Positions 1 through 7,967 of a stretch of 39,660 nucleotides of DNA are shown in pieces. The stretch covers positions 1 through 39,660 of the forward strand of contig CAZNLR010000046.1 in the NCBI GenBank assembly GCA_964574215.1, in the 5' to 3' direction. This DNA is from GCA-2725625 sp964574215. Its GTDB lineage: Bacteria > Pseudomonadota > Alphaproteobacteria > Rhodospirillales > UBA2165. Position numbers and translations under genes: made by a program. Under the pieces are notes generated by a model. The model made no database searches. It was not told the origin of the DNA and saw only the letters and a list, made by a program, of their open reading frames with translations. Numbering within the stretch: the stretch's first letter is position 1; each line of letters starts with the position of its first letter.

Positions 1-1
1 C

Positions 2-1681
2 ACCAAGAGGTTCTATCTGCTTCGCAATTTAGTGTATTGCGGTGAATGTGGTTCTCAAATGTCGGGTAGGATCAGAGATAGTAAAAATGAACGGCATTAT
101 TTTTGTCCATCCAAAACCAGAGATTGGAAAAAGGGTGCATTACCAGAAAAAACAAAATGGGTGAGGGGTAAGATTGGGGAACACGGTTGCTCTATGGTGC
201 GATCTCTCAATATCCCGATCACCGATAAATTTGTATGGGAAACCGTGATTGAAGCGGTTTCAAATTCTTCAACTCTAAAAGAGGGTTTTAAGGATGAGGT
301 TCTTAAATCCAAATTTGCGAGTGATGAAGATAATGCGATCCAGTTGAGAAATCAGAAAATTAAGACCCAACGATTGATGAAGGAAATTAAACAAATCCAA
401 TCAACCATCGCAGATGCAGAAACCAATAACTTGCTCAAGAAATATGACGATGCGGTATATCAACAAATTTCTGCAAATCTGGATGCTGAACTTAAATCCA
501 CGAAGGACGAACTGGAACAAACCAGAATTAAGACCAAAGAACTTGGTAGTCAGAAGAAATGGTTAGATTGGATCGCAAAATATGCAGATCGGATGGTTGC
601 TCTGGATGAGTTGAAGGAAACTGATCGTCAAGAATATCTGGAAGGGATCGTAGATCGGATTGAGGTTCGGTTAGATCAAGAAACCAACGATCATCAATTA
701 AAAATTAAATTTAAGATGGGTTTGGTTGATGATGGGATTGAATATAACGATCCCAAGAATAAAAGTGAGGGATACACGGTTATAGAGGGTGCTACGGACG
801 CAGATTTGGTATTACCTTACTCGCATACCCAAAAAATGCATAAGGACGCACGGACTACTGGTAGATGGGGTGTTGGGGTAAAAAAAAACTGCAAAATAGA
901 GGGGTATAATGGTTCTGGATCATCTTACCCCCTATCTACACAAGAACATCACGGTGGAGTAAGTATCGGGGGGGATTATCCCGTGCTTGACGAAGTCGCG
1001 AATAACATTTGGCTGGTTGAAGGTGACCTGGTCAGTTTCTATGGCTTCGCTTATCCGACCAGAAGCGTCGTCGTCCGGTTACCGCAGGATAAACTTTGGA
1101 TTTGGTCCCCGATCGGCCTGACTGAACCGTTGAAAGAATCAATCGACCGGCTGGGTACGGTGCGCCATCTGGTGAGCCCCAACAAAATTCATCATCTCTT
1201 TCTTACCGAATGGCAGACAGCATATCCGGAGGCAAATCTTTGGGGTCCTCAATCGACCGTCACCAAAAGGCAGGATTTGGACTTTCGCGCGCCTTTGGCC
1301 GATACGCCGCCGCCCGATTGGAATGGGGCGTTCGACCAAGTCTGGTTCAACGGGTCCCCATTCATGGATGAAATTGTCTTTTTCCACCGGGCTTCGCGCA
1401 CGGTGATCCTGGCCGACCTGTCGGAAAATTTCAGTGAAGATTTTCTGCAGGCCCATTGGCGAAACTGGCAAGGACGGATCGCCAGAATATGGGGCATCGT
1501 CGAAGGGCGGGGTTATGCGCCCCTCGAATGGCGGTTGTCATTTTTTGACCGGCAGTCAACCCGGGCGGCCAGGGACCGGGTGCTGGGCTGGAATGCCGAA
1601 CGGGTAATCATGGCCCACGGCGAGTGGCAGCGGTCGGACGGACATCGCTATTTGGAAAAATCGTTTTCTTGGATGGGCTGA
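2..1681 (+). CDS. Large serine recombinase, C-terminal part (5' end outside window), reading in frame into a DUF4336 protein
   Basis: The frame is open from base 2, so the catalytic N-terminal domain lies to the left of the window. The visible part opens with the recombinase-to-zinc-ribbon signature LVYCGECGSQMSG, with later FCPSK and GCS cysteines completing a probable zinc ribbon. A long Lys/Glu-rich coiled coil follows (about 100-175 codons after the GTG at 32), then a beta-rich EGIVDRIEVRLD segment, as in large serine integrases of phages and integrative elements. There is no stop at the expected end. The frame continues through a low-complexity stretch (about 820-980, including nine A residues at 880-888) into a DUF4336 domain. 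The recombinase part is AT-rich and the DUF4336 part GC-rich. I infer that an integrated element ends here and that the chimeric reading frame was made by integration or later decay. A slippage or sequencing error in the A run cannot be excluded. Confidence 0.75.
   Translation, partial: TKRFYLLRNLVYCGECGSQMSGRIRDSKNERHYFCPSKTRDWKKGALPEKTKWVRGKIGEHGCSMVRSLNIPITDKFVWETVIEAVSNSSTLKEGFKDEVLKSKFASDEDNAIQLRNQKIKTQRLMKEIKQIQSTIADAETNNLLKKYDDAVYQQISANLDAELKSTKDELEQTRIKTKELGSQKKWLDWIAKYADRMVALDELKETDRQEYLEGIVDRIEVRLDQETNDHQLKIKFKMGLVDDGIEYNDPKNKSEGYTVIEGATDADLVLPYSHTQKMHKDARTTGRWGVGVKKNCKIEGYNGSGSSYPLSTQEHHGGVSIGGDYPVLDEVANNIWLVEGDLVSFYGFAYPTRSVVVRLPQDKLWIWSPIGLTEPLKESIDRLGTVRHLVSPNKIHHLFLTEWQTAYPEANLWGPQSTVTKRQDLDFRAPLADTPPPDWNGAFDQVWFNGSPFMDEIVFFHRASRTVILADLSENFSEDFLQAHWRNWQGRIARIWGIVEGRGYAPLEWRLSFFDRQSTRAARDRVLGWNAERVIMAHGEWQRSDGHRYLEKSFSWMG
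983..1681 (+). CDS. DUF4336 domain-containing protein (probable native chromosomal gene downstream of the recombinase)
   Basis: Starting at GTG 983 the frame gives a 232-residue protein beginning MLDEVANNIWLVEG, which resembles the usual start of DUF4336 proteins, a metallo-beta-lactamase-like family of unknown function. Family landmarks visible are the YPTRSVVVRL strand, the LVSPNKIHHLFLTEW histidine motif, the YPEANLWGP segment and a C-terminal region with AHGEW. A G-rich stretch at 968-975 sits 7 bases before the GTG and could serve as ribosome binding site. The base composition changes to GC-rich close to this codon, supporting it as the original gene start. The same frame is also the 3' end of the recombinase reading frame, so the protein may be made alone, as a fusion, or both. 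The family call is fairly firm; the start is inferred. Confidence 0.65.
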   Translation: MLDEVANNIWLVEGDLVSFYGFAYPTRSVVVRLPQDKLWIWSPIGLTEPLKESIDRLGTVRHLVSPNKIHHLFLTEWQTAYPEANLWGPQSTVTKRQDLDFRAPLADTPPPDWNGAFDQVWFNGSPFMDEIVFFHRASRTVILADLSENFSEDFLQAHWRNWQGRIARIWGIVEGRGYAPLEWRLSFFDRQSTRAARDRVLGWNAERVIMAHGEWQRSDGHRYLEKSFSWMG

Positions 1682-1755
1682 TTACTACGTGAAAACCACG
1701 ATACAAAAAAGGATCAAAATGACGATATAAGTCATTGAAACAATAAAAAACTTGG

Positions 1756-2238
1756 TTGCGTGCTTTGTTTAGAAACTTACTGATCCTGTCCACACTTATG
1801 GGAAACGTCTTCGTTTGGGGGGCGGCCTATATGGGGTATTCCAACAATGGTCTGGTGGATGCGGTTAAGAAATCCAAGAACAATGTTATGCAGTTGGTAC
1901 TCACCGATATTAAGGCGCCTTCCTTTACCAACCGCAATCTGACCGTATCGGTCACGGTTCCCGACACGGCCGATGTTTATAAGATATGCAAAAAGTCCCG
2001 GCGCCTTCGGGCCGGTATCCGTAATGCATTACGCCGGACAAAATCCCGATCGGGCCGCAGCACGAACAGAGATAAAATGACCGGAATGAAATCGGTTATG
2101 GTTTCGACCACCAACCGGGTGCTGAAAGACGATTCGATCCTGGATGTCAGCATCGAAAACAGCCTACAGTTCGCCAAATCTTCGGCAAAATCCGGCAAAC
2201 ACCCGGTAATTTCCTGCCCCAAGAGCTTGCAAATCTGA
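1756..2238 (+). CDS. Unrecognised small secreted or membrane-anchored protein
   Basis: A 160-residue reading frame from TTG 1756 (alternative starts: TTG 1765 or ATG 1798). The first 30 residues are hydrophobic (LLILSTLMGNVFVWGAAYMGY), consistent with a signal anchor. The remainder has a strand-like segment (NLTVSVTVPDTADVYKICK) followed by an Arg/Lys-rich stretch and a conserved-looking DDSILDVSIENSLQFAK segment. The arrangement of an anchor followed by a single beta-rich domain with a charged helix is loosely like FliL-type proteins, but I do not recognise the family and would not assign a function. It follows the DUF4336 gene by 74 bases with no clear terminator between, so co-transcription is possible. 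No convincing ribosome binding site precedes the TTG. Confidence 0.5.
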   Translation: MRALFRNLLILSTLMGNVFVWGAAYMGYSNNGLVDAVKKSKNNVMQLVLTDIKAPSFTNRNLTVSVTVPDTADVYKICKKSRRLRAGIRNALRRTKSRSGRSTNRDKMTGMKSVMVSTTNRVLKDDSILDVSIENSLQFAKSSAKSGKHPVISCPKSLQI

Positions 2239-2462
2239 TTTGTTTAAATGATTTTTTGATTGATAAAGTAAATTCAGGCCGGTAGGTCTTCGTTTATTAT
2301 CAAACCTTTATCGGATTTTAATTAATTCAAGTGACCACGATCACTGAAATTAAAGCCGAAAAAAGGTAGAATCTGCACCTGTCGTGGGCAAAGTGCCTGC
2401 GTCGGGCGAAATGGAAATTTGGACCCCGCCTTAGCGGAGAGAAGATTTGCGTAACTGGATTA

Positions 2463-2726
2463 TCACGATTGCTGTGGCATCGAACCTCGGGGTTTGGGCC
2501 GCCGCCAGTTGGGTTGACCTTCCCTCCTGACGCCATGGCATTCGGCGCATTGCTCGGCATACACACGTCGGCCTGTTGCCACCTGGTCCGGATCGGTGGC
2601 GTCGGCGTACATTTTGCCGCCCGTCGCAAAACCACTCCAGAAATTATCGGGCGCCATCATCAAATAACCGCCGGCGATTACCACCAGAACCGCTACGGCG
2701 ATCATCATCCAATTGGATTTTGTCAT
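2463..2726 (-). pseudogene. Truncated membrane-anchored cytochrome c
   Basis: Reading from ATG 2726, the product has an N-terminal membrane segment (NWMMIAVAVLVVIAGGYLMM), a short linker and one haem-binding CAECH motif (C60, C63, H64) followed by GVRREGQPNW. That resembles small cytochromes c associated with copper or oxidative-stress loci. In such proteins roughly 60-70 more residues should follow, including an axial methionine. Here the frame stops 23 residues after the haem motif, and neither other frame in the 224-base gap at 2239-2462 shows cytochrome-like sequence. It therefore looks like a 3'-truncated gene, although a functional mini-cytochrome cannot be excluded. The start at 2726 is preferred over upstream in-frame codons because those lie inside the preceding CpxP-like gene, whose stop is 22 bases upstream. 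Confidence 0.6.
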
Positions 2727-2748
2727 TTCAGATTGCTCTGCCGATTTT

Positions 2749-3312
2749 CTAGTGGTGGCCTGAATGACTGCTTTTATGGTCCTCCGTTCCGTCATATCCA
2801 CGAAGGGCGTCATAAATGGCGACCTGATGCTTGGTCATCAGCTGTTTCATGTCGAGATGGGTCTGCAAATGGATATACCGAAGGCGGCCGTTCAAATAAC
2901 TGATCTGTTCGGTAGTTTCATGCAACATTGATTTATCTATTTTTCCCGATGCGAAAAGATGATCCAGTCTCGCTTCTTTTTCGATGATCTCCCGACCGAC
3001 ATTCACGGCTTGGAATTTCATTTTTTCATAGAGTTTGCGGGTTTTTCTCCTTTGTTCGGCATTGAAAGCCAGCCGGTCGAAATGTTCCATCACATGGGCC
3101 GGGCCGGGGTAATGATTTAGTTCCGCCGCCTTGGCGAATCCCATACCGGCGCCCGATCTTAAATCGTTGACGTCTTTTTGTGATAAGGCCTTGATGGCGC
3201 GCTTATGTTGGCCGGCATAAGGTTGCGCGGCATGGGCGACCGCAACGGGCATCAAGAGTGCCGAAGCGACAAGTAAAACCGGAAATAGGTATAAGGAATT
3301 GCGGCTAACCAC
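2749..3312 (-). CDS. Periplasmic Spy/CpxP-like (heavy-metal sensor type) protein
   Basis: A 187-residue protein with a classical Sec signal peptide (hydrophobic VLLVASALLMPVAVAHA, cleavage likely after AHA). The mature part is almost all helical and charged. The order RRKTRKLYEKMKFQAVNVGREIIEKEARLD, then a LNGRLRYIHLQTHLDMKQLMTKHQVAIYDAL helix, is the layout of the Spy/CpxP/CnrX-type periplasmic family, with a degenerate LTxxQ-like region near QLMTKHQ. The C-terminus is histidine-rich (HKSSHSGHH), which suggests metal contact. The truncated cytochrome c follows 22 bases downstream on the same strand, an arrangement that suggests an envelope metal-response unit. The divergent 185-base spacer to glutathione reductase must hold both promoters. 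Function in chaperoning or metal sensing is inferred from family resemblance. Confidence 0.65.
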   Translation of the reverse strand: MVSRNSLYLFPVLLVASALLMPVAVAHAAQPYAGQHKRAIKALSQKDVNDLRSGAGMGFAKAAELNHYPGPAHVMEHFDRLAFNAEQRRKTRKLYEKMKFQAVNVGREIIEKEARLDHLFASGKIDKSMLHETTEQISYLNGRLRYIHLQTHLDMKQLMTKHQVAIYDALRGYDGTEDHKSSHSGHH

Positions 3313-3497
3313 TGTTTTTTCCTCTTTTCAAGGTTGGGTAAAATTTGTTTCCGCCAGAGATAGTCATTCCAGTAGCTGGAAAGTCAAGGGAAGCCCATGG
3401 CGAATCCCAAACCGGCGGCGATGTTTGCAGGTGTGAAATGGCCAGTTATACTCCCGCCGGAAAATGAGGGCCGAACCGAGTCAGGGAAATTAGAAAT

Positions 3498-4877
3498 ATG
3501 GCGAAATTCGATTATGATCTGATCACCATCGGCGCCGGGTCGGGAGGCGTCCGGGCGTCCCGGCTGGCCGGCGGCTACGGCGCGCGCGTCGCCATTTGCG
3601 AAGAGGACCGGGTCGGCGGCACCTGTGTGCTCAGGGGCTGCATCCCGAAGAAGCTGTTGATCTACGGATCACACTTCGCGGATCATTTTGAAGACGCCGC
3701 CAATTACGGCTGGACCGTTCCCGAAGCCACCCACGACTGGCCCCAACTGATCGCCAACAAGAATGCGGAGCTGGACCGGCTCAACGGCATATATTTGAGA
3801 ATTCTCCGGGACAACAAGGTCGATCTCCTTGAAGGAAGGGGCGTTCTGGTGGACGAGCATACCGTGGAGGTCGGCGGTAAGCGTATCACCGGAGAGAACA
3901 TTCTGATTGCCGTCGGCGGTTGGCCGTCCAATCCCGACATTCCGGGTATTGAACATGTCATCAGTTCCAACGAAGCTCTCGAATTGAAAGAGCTGCCGGA
4001 GACAATGGTGATCGTCGGCGGCGGCTATATTGCCGTCGAGTTCGCCGGTATATTTTCAGGCCTCGGCGTCGAGGTAACGGAAATCATCCGGGCCGATTCC
4101 GTACTGCGGGGCTTCGACGAGGACATCCGTGTTTCACTCGATGAAGAAATCAGAAAACGCGGCATCAATCTGATGAGCGAGACCGTCGTGCGGTCCATCG
4201 AAAAGACGGACAACGGCTATTGTTTACGCCTGGCCGGGAGCGAAACCATCGATACCGATTTGGTCATGTATGCCACGGGGCGGCGGGCCAATACCAAAGG
4301 CTTGGGATTGGAGGAAGCAGGTGTGCGCATGCGGGACAACGGCTCCATCGCCGTCGATGAATGGAACCGGACCTCAGTGCCGCATATTTACGCCGTCGGC
4401 GACGTCACGGACCGTATCCAGTTGACGCCGGTGGCCATCCAGGAGGGCCGCGCCGTTGCCGAAACCCTGTTCAACGATAATCCCATTATCGTCGACTATG
4501 ACGATGTGCCCTCGGCGGTCTTTTCCACGCCGCCCATCGCCACCGTCGGGTTTACCGAGGAAGAAGCCCGCCATCGATACGGCAAGGTCGATGTCTACAT
4601 TTCCCGCTTCAAGCCCCTGATTCATACTTTGTCCGGCCGGGACGAACGGACCATTATGAAACTGATCGTCGATCCAAATTCGGACCGGGTGGTGGGCTGC
4701 CACATGATGGGCATGGACGCGCCGGAGATCATCCAGGGCGTCGCCATTGCCTTAAAATGCAACGCCACCAAAGCCCAGTTCGACGCCACCATCGGCATTC
4801 ACCCGTCAGCGGCGGAGGAATTCGTCACCCTGCGCGACAAACGTCCCGACCCGGAGGATGCCGACGCAGCGGAATAA
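3498..4877 (+). CDS. gor: Glutathione-disulfide reductase
   Basis: A 459-residue flavoprotein that reduces oxidised glutathione with NADPH in the cytoplasm. The FAD-binding GxGxxG motif is at residues 11-16 (IGAGSGGVRAS). The redox-active disulfide motif GTCVLRGCIPKK carries C43 and C48. The pyridine nucleotide fold has VIVGGGYIAVEFAG in the middle, the second FAD contact is YAVGDVTDRIQLTPVAI, and the dimer-interface domain ends in the catalytic HPSAAEE motif (His about 435). The length is normal for Gor and the GTCVLRGC signature separates it from lipoamide and mercuric reductases. A GGGA sequence sits about 11 bases before the ATG. It is transcribed alone, converging with the permease gene, which ends 12 bases away. 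The ChaC-type gene at 23.3-24.1 kb and ArsC at 37.4 kb act on the same thiol pool. Confidence 0.95.
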   Translation: MAKFDYDLITIGAGSGGVRASRLAGGYGARVAICEEDRVGGTCVLRGCIPKKLLIYGSHFADHFEDAANYGWTVPEATHDWPQLIANKNAELDRLNGIYLRILRDNKVDLLEGRGVLVDEHTVEVGGKRITGENILIAVGGWPSNPDIPGIEHVISSNEALELKELPETMVIVGGGYIAVEFAGIFSGLGVEVTEIIRADSVLRGFDEDIRVSLDEEIRKRGINLMSETVVRSIEKTDNGYCLRLAGSETIDTDLVMYATGRRANTKGLGLEEAGVRMRDNGSIAVDEWNRTSVPHIYAVGDVTDRIQLTPVAIQEGRAVAETLFNDNPIIVDYDDVPSAVFSTPPIATVGFTEEEARHRYGKVDVYISRFKPLIHTLSGRDERTIMKLIVDPNSDRVVGCHMMGMDAPEIIQGVAIALKCNATKAQFDATIGIHPSAAEEFVTLRDKRPDPEDADAAE

Positions 4878-4889
4878 GTATCGATCCGC

Positions 4890-5936
4890 TTAAACAAAAT
4901 TGAGAAAGGCCGCGTAGCCAAATCCCGACAGGACGGCGCCGGAGAGGGCGATTGTCAGGTAAAGGATGAAGACCGGCTTTTTAACCAGCGCATAGACGGC
5001 CACGGCGGCCGGGATACAACTGACGCCGCCGCCTACTAGAAACGCCATGGCGGCGGCCGGGTTCATGCCCTGTTCGATGAGGCCGCCCACCAACGGCAGC
5101 GCGGCAAATCCGTTGAGGTAGGCAGGCACTCCCACCGCGGCGGCAATGACGATGGGGCCCAATCCTTCACCACCGACGAGGCGGCCGACGAATTCCGCCG
5201 GCACGTACGCCAGCATCAGGCTTTCCAGCATAAACGCCAACACGAGCCATTTGGCGAGGAACAGAAAATTTTCCGCGGCTTCATTTCGAAAGACCGTTCG
5301 GCGGCCCGGGTCGCGCCAAATTCGCCATTGCACCGGGCCGTTACCGACCAGGCTGCTTGCCCCGCAAGAGGGCGCCGCCTGTTCTTTGAGCGGGTCGGTC
5401 AGATATGCCGCCTGCTGCAAAAGATAAACCACGGTCCCGCCTAATAAGCCGACAGAGACGGCCGCCAGTGTTTTCCCAATGGCAAACGGCAGGCCCAGGA
5501 TACTGGACGTCAAAAGAAACATGGACGGATCCATCACCGGGGACGACAACCAAAAAGCCATTACCGCCGGAAGCGGCGCCCCCAACGCCAGCAGCGCCGC
5601 GATTAGGGGAATAACACCGCACGAGCAGAACGGCGACAGGGCGCCGAAAAGCGCCGCGCCCCCGATCATCACCGCCAGATTGCCCTGGAAAATCCGGCCG
5701 ATGGTGGCTTCGGCGCCGCTCGCCTTGATAACGGCGACGGTGCCGACCGCCAGCAACAAAAAGGGCAGGATCTCACCGAATGCCGCCAAGGTGAAAGCCA
5801 GGGTCGACAGCGCCTGATCCGGCGAAAGCAAGAGCAGACCGGCAAACACTGCGGCGATAAACAACCAGACACGGCTTACCGGCAATGTTTTCAGCGAGGG
5901 AAGCGAATGCTGGATTACGGAAACGAGTTGGTTCAT
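4890..5936 (-). CDS. ArsP/DUF318-type permease (probable organoarsenical or metal efflux)
   Basis: A 348-residue polytopic inner-membrane protein with about eight to ten hydrophobic segments in two halves. It carries the family signature SPFCSCGVIPL (C104, C106) near the end of the first half, followed by PVMDPSMF and, in the second half, the repeat-like GVPAYLNGFAALPL and GGGVSCIPAA. These are hallmarks of the PF03773 permease family that includes ArsP, which exports trivalent methylated arsenicals. A soluble loop at about residues 180-215 contains one more cysteine. It follows an ArsR-family regulator by 13 bases on the same strand, which strongly implies a metalloid-inducible two-gene operon. 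Substrate is inferred: other members of the family are linked to copper or zinc. Confidence 0.8.
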   Translation of the reverse strand: MNQLVSVIQHSLPSLKTLPVSRVWLFIAAVFAGLLLLSPDQALSTLAFTLAAFGEILPFLLLAVGTVAVIKASGAEATIGRIFQGNLAVMIGGAALFGALSPFCSCGVIPLIAALLALGAPLPAVMAFWLSSPVMDPSMFLLTSSILGLPFAIGKTLAAVSVGLLGGTVVYLLQQAAYLTDPLKEQAAPSCGASSLVGNGPVQWRIWRDPGRRTVFRNEAAENFLFLAKWLVLAFMLESLMLAYVPAEFVGRLVGGEGLGPIVIAAAVGVPAYLNGFAALPLVGGLIEQGMNPAAAMAFLVGGGVSCIPAAVAVYALVKKPVFILYLTIALSGAVLSGFGYAAFLNFV

Positions 5937-5949
5937 TTGCTATCCCAGT

Positions 5950-6276
5950 CTAAGCGGTCTGTTGATCCATTTCGGCTTCAACGCCGGTGCAGCAATTTTC
6001 CGTCAGGAAAGAAAGCAGATCATCCATTTGGGCATAGTTGGCCCGGCAAATGACCTCCCTGCCCTTTTTTTCCTGAACCACGAGGCCGACTTTCGTTAAG
6101 GCGGCAACATGGTGGAACAAGGTGGAACCGGGCACCTGCAAATGCCGTTGAATGGCGCCGACGGTGGCGCCGGCCGGCCCAATCTGAACCAAATAGCGGA
6201 ATAAATGCAGCCGGGTGACATTACCGAGCGCCGCCAATGAATTGGCCGCTGCAATTTCATGTAGTTTGTTTTCCAT
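5950..6276 (-). CDS. ArsR-family metalloregulatory repressor
   Basis: A 108-residue winged-helix protein (LAALGNVTRLHLFRYL, then the recognition region VPGSTLFHHVAALTKVGLV and the wing KKGREVICRAN). The C-terminal helix carries adjacent C95 and C96 (ENCCTG). This is the placement seen in the Acidithiobacillus-type ArsR, where a C-terminal pair plus one more cysteine binds arsenite; the third cysteine at about 102 is absent here, but C77 is present. It should repress its own operon, which includes the downstream permease, until As(III) or a related soft metalloid binds. A 7+7 inverted repeat lies 3 bases before the start codon. No Shine-Dalgarno sequence is visible between that repeat and the ATG, so the message may be nearly leaderless. 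Confidence 0.85.
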   Translation of the reverse strand: MENKLHEIAAANSLAALGNVTRLHLFRYLVQIGPAGATVGAIQRHLQVPGSTLFHHVAALTKVGLVVQEKKGREVICRANYAQMDDLLSFLTENCCTGVEAEMDQQTA

Positions 6277-6278
6277 AC

Positions 6279-6298
6279 ATTTCTATATATCTAGAAAT
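6279..6298 (-). promoter_or_regulatory. Candidate ArsR operator
   Basis: Perfect 7-base inverted arms ATTTCTA and TAGAAAT separated by 6 bases (TATATC), beginning 3 bases upstream of the arsR start codon. AT-rich dyads of this kind are typical ArsR/SmtB operators, and the position would block transcription or ribosome access. Assignment is by dyad symmetry and position only. Confidence 0.6.
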
Positions 6299-6474
6299 AT
6301 CGAAATGTCAAGTGTGAACAAAATGTTATGATATTTTGGGCAAAGATCGTTTTTATTAATCCTGCCCTGCCTTCTTCTTTTCCCTGGAAATTGACGCCGA
6401 TTGAGCGTATAGAAAGCCCCCTTTGAGGGCCGTGAACAACGCCCTATTCAAACCCTTGGGACAAAGAGCAGAAC

Positions 6475-7872
6475 ATGTCAAAGAAATGGACGCCCGAAAG
6501 CTGGCGTGGGAAACCGATTTTGCAGGTCCCGGAGTATCCGGACCAGGATAAACTGGACGAAACAGAGAAAACGCTATCCGGTTATCCACCGCTGGTGTTT
6601 GCCGGTGAAGCGCGCCGCCTGAAGCGTGCCTTGGCTAAAGTGGCCGAAGGCAACGCCTTTTTGCTGCAAGGGGGCGATTGCGCCGAAAGCTTCCGTGAAT
6701 TTCATCCCGATAATATCCGAGACACCTTCCGGGTTCTTCTGCAGATGTCCGTCGTGCTTACCTTCGGCGCGGCGCGGCCCATTGTCAAAGTGGGCCGACT
6801 GGCCGGCCAGTTCGCCAAACCCCGTTCCGCCGATACGGAAACCATCGACGGTGTCGAGTTGCCGAGCTACCGGGGCGATATTATCAACGGCATCGATTTC
6901 ACCGAGGAAAAACGGGTTCCCGATCCGGAACGTATGGTCCGCGCCTACAATCAGTCGGCAGCGACCCTCAATTTGATCCGTGCTTTCGCCCAGGGCGGTT
7001 TCGCCAATCTGCAGCGGGTCCATGAATGGAATATGGGCTTTGTCGCCGACAGCCCCTTGGGAGAACGCTACCAGGATCTGGCCAACCGGTTGGACGAGAC
7101 CCTGGCCTTCATGGCGGCTTGCGGTCTGACCTCGGAAACCACGCCGCAAATCCGGGAGACCGATTTCTTCACCTCGCACGAGGCATTGCTGTTGCAGTAC
7201 GAGCAGGCCATGACCCGGGTGGATTCCCTGACCGGCGATTGGTACGACACCTCCGCCCATATGTTGTGGGTGGGCGAACGTACCCGCCAGCTCGATAACG
7301 CCCATTTGGAATTCCTCAGCGGCGTCTCCAACCCCATCGGCGCCAAAGTGGGGCCGACCACGGACCCCGACTATCTGATCCAGTTGATCGACCGGCTCAA
7401 CCCGGATAACGAGCCGGGGCGTTTGACGCTGATTTCCCGCATGGGCGCGGATAAGGTCAATGACGCCTTGCCGCCGTTGGTGCGGCGGGTTAAAGAGGAA
7501 GGCCGTATTGTGGTGTGGTCCTGCGATCCCATGCACGGCAACACGGTCAAAGCCGGTACCGGCTACAAGACCCGGCATTTCGATCAGATTCTCGACGAAG
7601 TGGCCGGCTTCTTCGCCATCCACCGGTCCGAAGGCACCCACCCCGGCGGTGTCCATTTCGAACTGACGGGCCAGGACGTCACCGAATGTGTCGGCGGCGC
7701 CCAGGCGATCACCGAGGCCGATCTATCCAGCCGCTATCACACCCATTGCGATCCCCGCCTGAACGCGAAACAGGCTCTGGAACTTGCTTTTGTGTTGGCG
7801 GACCGTCTCAAGGGAGAACGGGCAAATGGCCGCTCTAACGGCCACGTGGTCCAAGCCGTGGGCGCCGGATAG
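6475..7872 (+). CDS. aroG: 3-deoxy-7-phosphoheptulonate (DAHP) synthase, class II
   Basis: A 465-residue cytoplasmic enzyme that condenses phosphoenolpyruvate and erythrose 4-phosphate in the first step of the shikimate pathway. It belongs to the class II (plant and Mycobacterium) type. Signatures are the N-terminal SWRGKPILQVPEYPD, the FLLQGGDCAESF motif with the metal-binding cysteine, RPIVKVGRLAGQFAKPRS, SYRGDIINGIDF, the SHEALLLQYEQAMTR motif, the WSCDPMHGNT histidine motif, and GVHFELTGQDVTECVGGA. Length is normal for the class. It is divergent from the arsR operon with a 198-base spacer. The spacer shows only a weak AAGAG as ribosome binding site and no leader peptide or attenuator that I could find. 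Confidence 0.95.
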   Translation: MSKKWTPESWRGKPILQVPEYPDQDKLDETEKTLSGYPPLVFAGEARRLKRALAKVAEGNAFLLQGGDCAESFREFHPDNIRDTFRVLLQMSVVLTFGAARPIVKVGRLAGQFAKPRSADTETIDGVELPSYRGDIINGIDFTEEKRVPDPERMVRAYNQSAATLNLIRAFAQGGFANLQRVHEWNMGFVADSPLGERYQDLANRLDETLAFMAACGLTSETTPQIRETDFFTSHEALLLQYEQAMTRVDSLTGDWYDTSAHMLWVGERTRQLDNAHLEFLSGVSNPIGAKVGPTTDPDYLIQLIDRLNPDNEPGRLTLISRMGADKVNDALPPLVRRVKEEGRIVVWSCDPMHGNTVKAGTGYKTRHFDQILDEVAGFFAIHRSEGTHPGGVHFELTGQDVTECVGGAQAITEADLSSRYHTHCDPRLNAKQALELAFVLADRLKGERANGRSNGHVVQAVGAG

Positions 7873-7898
7873 AAATCAGTGCGATTCCCGTCATATGA

Positions 7899-7917
7899 CC
7901 GATATCAAGGATATCGG
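7899..7917. terminator. Perfect hairpin downstream of DAHP synthase, possible terminator
   Basis: Arms CCGATATC and GATATCGG pair perfectly around the 3-base loop AAG, 27 bases after the DAHP synthase stop. No T-run follows, so an intrinsic terminator is not assured; it could also be an RNA-processing structure. Confidence 0.3.
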
Positions 7918-7967
7918 GCTCCAACGTTACTAGATTGAAGTTTGAATAACTAAATTATTGGCGATTG

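Noticed and set aside
6574..7656. Long minus-strand frame opposite DAHP synthase
   Set aside because: Antisense shadow of a GC-rich gene; the plus strand has all the class II DAHP synthase signatures.
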